From an uncultured Rhodopirellula sp. (GTDB lineage: Bacteria > Planctomycetota > Planctomycetia > Pirellulales > Pirellulaceae): a stretch of 11,068 bases of DNA. The DNA is taken from assembly GCA_913061385.1 (NCBI GenBank), contig CAJXTM010000049.1:1-11068 (forward strand). The letters run 5' to 3'. The notes below the pieces were generated by a model. That model was not told where the DNA came from, searched no databases, and saw only the letters and a list, made by a program, of their open reading frames with translations. A program made the position numbers and the translations under genes. Shown one piece after another: positions 7,682 to 11,068 of the stretch (position 1 is the first letter of the stretch; every line of letters begins with the position of its first letter).

Positions 7682-10357
7682 ATGCTCAAATCAGTCAATC
7701 TGCTTTTAATTTTCCTGCTGCCCCATTTGCTGCCATCAACGCTCACGAAAAATGCGTCCGGGCAGGAGTCCCAGGCAGTTCAAGAAGATAAAACGAACGG
7801 TGCAGACGATGTCAATAAAGATGGCACCAGCCCTTTGGACACAGAAGAGGCTGATGAATTTTCGATTGAGATCAGTGAAACGGAGAAACAACGTGAACGG
7901 GTTCGGGTGCGACTTGGGTTTCTGGACAAACGTCTCGACCTGCTGAGAAAGCGACAGAACCTCGAAAAGAAACGCATCAATTTGCAACGACAGATCGAGG
8001 CCACCAAAGAACGCGACACCGAAGAACCTGACACCGGGCCTGATTCTGAAGTCGAACAGCAATGGCAACTCATTGAACTTGAGTCGCAAGAAATATCCAT
8101 CAACATTGAGCTACTTGACAAACGCACCGAATTATCAGAACTCCGGCAAACATATTCGGAGCAGAAGATTGAGTCAGGTGATCACGATCTGCAAAAGATG
8201 GATGCCGCAGTGGCTGAAGCTGACAAACTCATAAAAAAGTTATTTGAGTTGATCCGTAAAGGTGACGATGAAGAGGCTGAGCAGATTGAAATACGCATGG
8301 AGGAACTTGAGCACGAGTACGAAATACGTCAGGAACTTCTGCACCTAAAACTGGAATTACACAGTGCCGAAAAAGAAGGAGACGAGGAGTGGACGCAGGA
8401 ACTGAAGCTCGAACTTCGAAATCTTCAACAAGAGCTCAACCCTAGCACCGAGCCGAATGACGCATCGAAAGATCGCGACAGCCTCAGCAGTAACATGCCG
8501 AAACCTGTCTTAGTCGATGCATCCATCGTTGCCGACGCGAAAAACTGGACCTATCTCCAACACATTCAACCGCTTCTGAAACGTCATTGCCATGAATGCC
8601 ATTCAAATGAATCAGCTTCAGGCGACTTGAATCTCCTGTCACTAGCTGAACAGAAACCGTGGGTCGTCAATCGAAGCGATTGGAAGAACATCAGTCAGCA
8701 GATCCGGATGCGCACCATGCCTCCATCTGATGCTGACCCCATGTCAGATGCTGATCGCTCGGCGATCGCAGGTTTCCTGCAGCACAAGATTGACAACTTC
8801 GATTACGAAACAGTTCAGCAACCAGGCTACGAACCAGCCCGTCGCCTGACGCATGAAGAATACAATCACACGATCCGTGACTTGTTTGGTATTGACTTAC
8901 GTCCAGCCGACAGATTCCCACGCGAATTAACCGCTTCAAGTGGGTTCGCCAACAGCGCGAACAGTCTATTCATGCAACCCATCATTCTGGAACGTTATCT
9001 GGGTGCAGCCGAACAGGTCATCGAGTCTGCGATGCCTGATCAAGCTGACACGGCCGAATTACAGACAACACGAAACCTGTTGCTGGGATCAAAATCAGCT
9101 GCTGAGGCGATTACCAATTTCGGGCGGCGTGCCTTTCGACGCCCCATGCGTGACGAAGAACTGAAACCGCTGCTGAATTATTACAGCGAACTGACAGGCC
9201 AAAAAGCGACGTCCGTCACCGATGGCAAAGTTTCTTACAAAGCACTTGGTCAGGTTTTCGAAGTCATCCTCGCTTCACCTAGCTTTCTATTTCGCAGCGA
9301 ACGCGACCAAAGTGAACAGTCCAAACAAGCTTTCCGAATCACAGACCATGAACTCGCTAGTCGGCTGTCCTATTTTCTATGGGCGACGATGCCCGATGAT
9401 CAACTGAGCCGCACTGCGGATGCCGGCACGCTGCGAGATCCCCATGTGTTTGCGACCGAGGTGAATCGCATGTTGGCGGATCCGAAATCACACACACTGG
9501 GCGAGATTTTTGCTTCACAGTGGCTTGGGTTCGGAGCATTACCTCATGCTCCTCGCGATCCTATCGACAACCCCTGGGCCACTGACTCGCTGGTGGATGC
9601 GATGCAGCAGGAATCAGCTCTTTTCTTCTCATCATTGGTGAAAGAGAATCAGCCAATCGAACGTCTGATCGACGCCAAATACACATTCGTTAACGAAGAA
9701 CTGGCTCGGCATTATGACATTGAACAAGTAAGCGGATCTGAAATGAGGCGTGTCTCACTGGAGTCGAGTCCTCGCAGCGGCATCTTGGGACAGGGGAGTA
9801 TCCTGGCAATCACTTCCTTCCCCAATCGGACCAGCCCGGTGGTGCGTGGCAACTGGATCCTGACCGAGTTACTCGGGACTCCACCCCCGCCACCCCCGCC
9901 AAATGTGAGCCAATTTGATGACCGCGTCGCTGAACGACGGAATCTGACCCAACGCGAGAAACTGGAACTCCACCGCAACAACCCGAATTGCTACGCTTGT
10001 CATGCGCAAATTGACCCCCTCGGTTTTGCCTTGGAACAATACGATTGGTTTGGACGTTTCAAAGAGTCACGTCGCGGCAGACAGCCAGACACTCGCGGCA
10101 TGCTACCCGGCGGAACCGAGTTCCGTGGTTTGCCTGGCCTGCAAAATGCGTTGGTAGACGAAAGACGCGATCAGCTAGTGGAACAAATCACACGAAAAAT
10201 GCTAACTTACGCATTGGGTCGCCAACTCGAATACTTTGATGAATCAGTAATCAAAGAGATTATCCAGCAAGTCGAAGATAATGACAGGCGACTGCAAACG
10301 CTCGTTCACGCAATCGTCACCAGTGACACGTTCCAAATGAAACAGCTTGCCCGCTGA
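7682..10357 (+). CDS. Diheme planctomycete cytochrome with coiled-coil N-terminal extension, copy 2
   Basis: 891-residue exported c-type cytochrome, same architecture as copy 1 but much longer at the front. Residues 1-28 form a Sec leader (LLLIFLLPHLL core). Residues 29-54 are an acidic linker. Residues about 55-252 are a charged Leu/Glu/Lys/Arg-rich helical region with coiled-coil character. Domains then follow in order: PSCyt1 with heme motif CHECH (C303, C306, H307); PSD3/DUF1587 from RRLTHEEYNHTIRDLFG (387-403); PSD5/DUF1595 about 468-540; PSD4/DUF1592 about 550-675 with LSYFLWATMPDD (562-573); PSCyt3/DUF1588 about 690-795 with a run of seven prolines (734-740) and the second heme motif CYACH (C770, C773, H774); PSD2/DUF1585 about 805-888. 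It is closer to the usual family sequence than copy 1. An ATG at 7682 gives a good leader, though the ribosome-binding site is weak. The electron donor or acceptor is not visible. A DUF1552 gene follows after 41 bases. Confidence 0.93.
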   Translation: MLKSVNLLLIFLLPHLLPSTLTKNASGQESQAVQEDKTNGADDVNKDGTSPLDTEEADEFSIEISETEKQRERVRVRLGFLDKRLDLLRKRQNLEKKRINLQRQIEATKERDTEEPDTGPDSEVEQQWQLIELESQEISINIELLDKRTELSELRQTYSEQKIESGDHDLQKMDAAVAEADKLIKKLFELIRKGDDEEAEQIEIRMEELEHEYEIRQELLHLKLELHSAEKEGDEEWTQELKLELRNLQQELNPSTEPNDASKDRDSLSSNMPKPVLVDASIVADAKNWTYLQHIQPLLKRHCHECHSNESASGDLNLLSLAEQKPWVVNRSDWKNISQQIRMRTMPPSDADPMSDADRSAIAGFLQHKIDNFDYETVQQPGYEPARRLTHEEYNHTIRDLFGIDLRPADRFPRELTASSGFANSANSLFMQPIILERYLGAAEQVIESAMPDQADTAELQTTRNLLLGSKSAAEAITNFGRRAFRRPMRDEELKPLLNYYSELTGQKATSVTDGKVSYKALGQVFEVILASPSFLFRSERDQSEQSKQAFRITDHELASRLSYFLWATMPDDQLSRTADAGTLRDPHVFATEVNRMLADPKSHTLGEIFASQWLGFGALPHAPRDPIDNPWATDSLVDAMQQESALFFSSLVKENQPIERLIDAKYTFVNEELARHYDIEQVSGSEMRRVSLESSPRSGILGQGSILAITSFPNRTSPVVRGNWILTELLGTPPPPPPPNVSQFDDRVAERRNLTQREKLELHRNNPNCYACHAQIDPLGFALEQYDWFGRFKESRRGRQPDTRGMLPGGTEFRGLPGLQNALVDERRDQLVEQITRKMLTYALGRQLEYFDESVIKEIIQQVEDNDRRLQTLVHAIVTSDTFQMKQLAR
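7844..8437 (+). other. Coiled-coil region of cytochrome copy 2
   Basis: Codons for residues about 55-252. Leu, Ile and Val recur at roughly heptad spacing among dense Glu, Lys, Arg and Gln, in at least three helical blocks: about 62-110, 122-160 and 172-250. Breaks are marked by TEEPDTGPDSE (113-123) and SGDHD (165-169). No Cys is present. The region could mediate oligomerisation or act as a spacer. Copy 1 has only about 30 residues between leader and heme domain. Confidence 0.75.
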
Positions 10358-10398
10358 TCAACGTTTTTAAATCGCAAGACAACTGCAAGAGTGGCCCC

Positions 10399-11025
10399 AT
10401 GGCGAAGCAGAAAACGATACAAACCCGAACTTCCGGCCGGTGGAGAATTTCACGACGCAGCATGCTGCGTGGCCTAGGAACCGCAATTTCACTTCCGTTG
10501 CTTGAGGTGATGGATGCACCTGCATCAGCAAGCGAATCGAAATCCAAGAAGACAACGCGTCTCGCTTATCTGTACATTCCCAACGGTGTTGCCGACGGGG
10601 CTTGGTTGCCAGAGGAAGCGGGTCCAGACGGCCAGTTACAGAAACTGAACCCGTGGATGAAGTCACTTCAACCATTCGCTAGTGAACTGACCCTGTTCAA
10701 AAACATTTGGACACCTGAAGGCAATGGACACAGTGCTGGCACGGCAACATGGCTGACGGGTGGTGGATTCAACCACGAGAATATCAACGTGGGCGGCCCA
10801 TCAGCTGATCAGATTGCCGCAAAACACTTTCAATCAACAACGTTGCTGCCATCACTGGAGATGGCAATGCGAGGAGAGGGCTACTTCAGTAGCAGCCTCT
10901 CACGCAACTCCATTTCATGGTCAGACGCTCAGACACCTGTGCCACGCGAGATTGAACCTCGCGCAATTTTTGACCGCATGTTCCGCGCGGGCGAAAGCCA
11001 AATAGCCCAGCGTTCGGTACTTGAC
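10399..11025 (+). CDS. Tat-exported DUF1552 family protein, copy 2, 3' end missing
   Basis: First 209 native residues of a second DUF1552 protein; the frame then enters the adapter, which adds a false six-residue tail (LSLIHI). The leader holds a twin-arginine motif SRRSMLRG (18-25) followed by LGTAISLPLLEV, so Tat export is likely. The mature start is typical of the family: RLAYLYIPNGVADGAWLPEE (54-73), the FKNIWTPEGNGHSAGTATWL region (about 97-116) and PREIEPRAIFDRMF (182-195), which aligns with 161-174 of copy 1. It is more canonical than copy 1 over the shared part. The HxxSHH region lies beyond the right end, so its state is unknown. A weak AAGAG about nine bases before the ATG is the only ribosome-binding candidate. 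Its position 41 bases after cytochrome 2 repeats the order of the first module. Confidence 0.9.
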
Positions 11026-11068
11026 CTGTCTCTTATACACATCTGACGCTGCCGACGACTCCTTACGT
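11026..11068. other. Nextera i5-side library adapter (artificial)
   Basis: Not biological sequence. Positions 11026-11044 (CTGTCTCTTATACACATCT) are the Tn5 mosaic end in reverse orientation and 11045-11058 the rest of the read-1 primer site. Positions 11059-11066 read CTCCTTAC, the reverse complement of GTAAGGAG, which I recognise as i5 index 505. The final GT begins the P5 oligo. Confidence 0.98.

Noticed and set aside
9877..9901. C-rich repeat (CCACCCCCGCCACCCCCGCC) as a possible structural or regulatory element.
   Set aside because: It encodes the conserved proline run of the PSCyt3 domain, which explains the repetition.
30..11044. 19-base perfect inverted repeats near both ends, as in an 11-kb composite Tn5-like transposon.
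   Set aside because: They are engineered mosaic ends flanked by Illumina primer sites and index sequences; no transposase gene and no target duplication are present.

Overview
The window is 10,977 bases of bacterial DNA (49-11025) between two complete Nextera library adapters (1-48 and 11026-11068). The organism is almost certainly a member of Planctomycetota, probably a marine or aquatic Pirellulales-type bacterium. The evidence is two genes with the planctomycete cytochrome architecture PSCyt1-PSD3-PSD5-PSD4-PSCyt3-PSD2 (DUF1587/1595/1592/1588/1585), each followed by a Tat-exported DUF1552 protein, next to an FGly sulfatase and a sialate O-acetylesterase-like gene. Assignments rest on recognised motifs and domain order; no database search was possible.

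Layout. On the minus strand, reading out of the left end, is the 5' part of a secreted glycoside hydrolase 71/99-like gene (49-356). A 159-base divergent intergenic region follows, with a clear Shine-Dalgarno for the minus-strand gene. All other genes are on the plus strand: sulfatase (516-1964), SGNH/sialate O-acetylesterase-like protein (2050-3627), diheme cytochrome 1 (3717-5834), DUF1552 protein 1 (5849-7432), a 249-base gap, diheme cytochrome 2 with a long coiled-coil N-terminal extension (7682-10357), and DUF1552 protein 2 (10399-11025), cut by the right end. No RNA genes, CRISPR arrays, natural insertion sequences or transcription regulators were seen, and no stretch over 300 bases lacks a gene.

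How the genes may work together (inference). Every product carries an export signal. The cytochromes and hydrolases have Sec-type leaders; both DUF1552 proteins have twin-arginine leaders. A sulfatase, a carbohydrate esterase and a glycoside hydrolase together point to dismantling of a sulfated, O-acylated glycan. The two cytochrome/DUF1552 pairs are the unexplained part: two tandem copies of a two-gene module of unknown biochemistry, diverged in different ways. Copy 1 has an altered HxxSHH motif, an extra C-terminal beta-rich domain, a Lys/Asn-rich insert and no proline run. Copy 2 has a roughly 200-residue charged coiled coil ahead of its first heme. This duplicated module is the best candidate for undescribed biology here. 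Both outer genes are truncated by library ends, so the locus probably continues on both sides.
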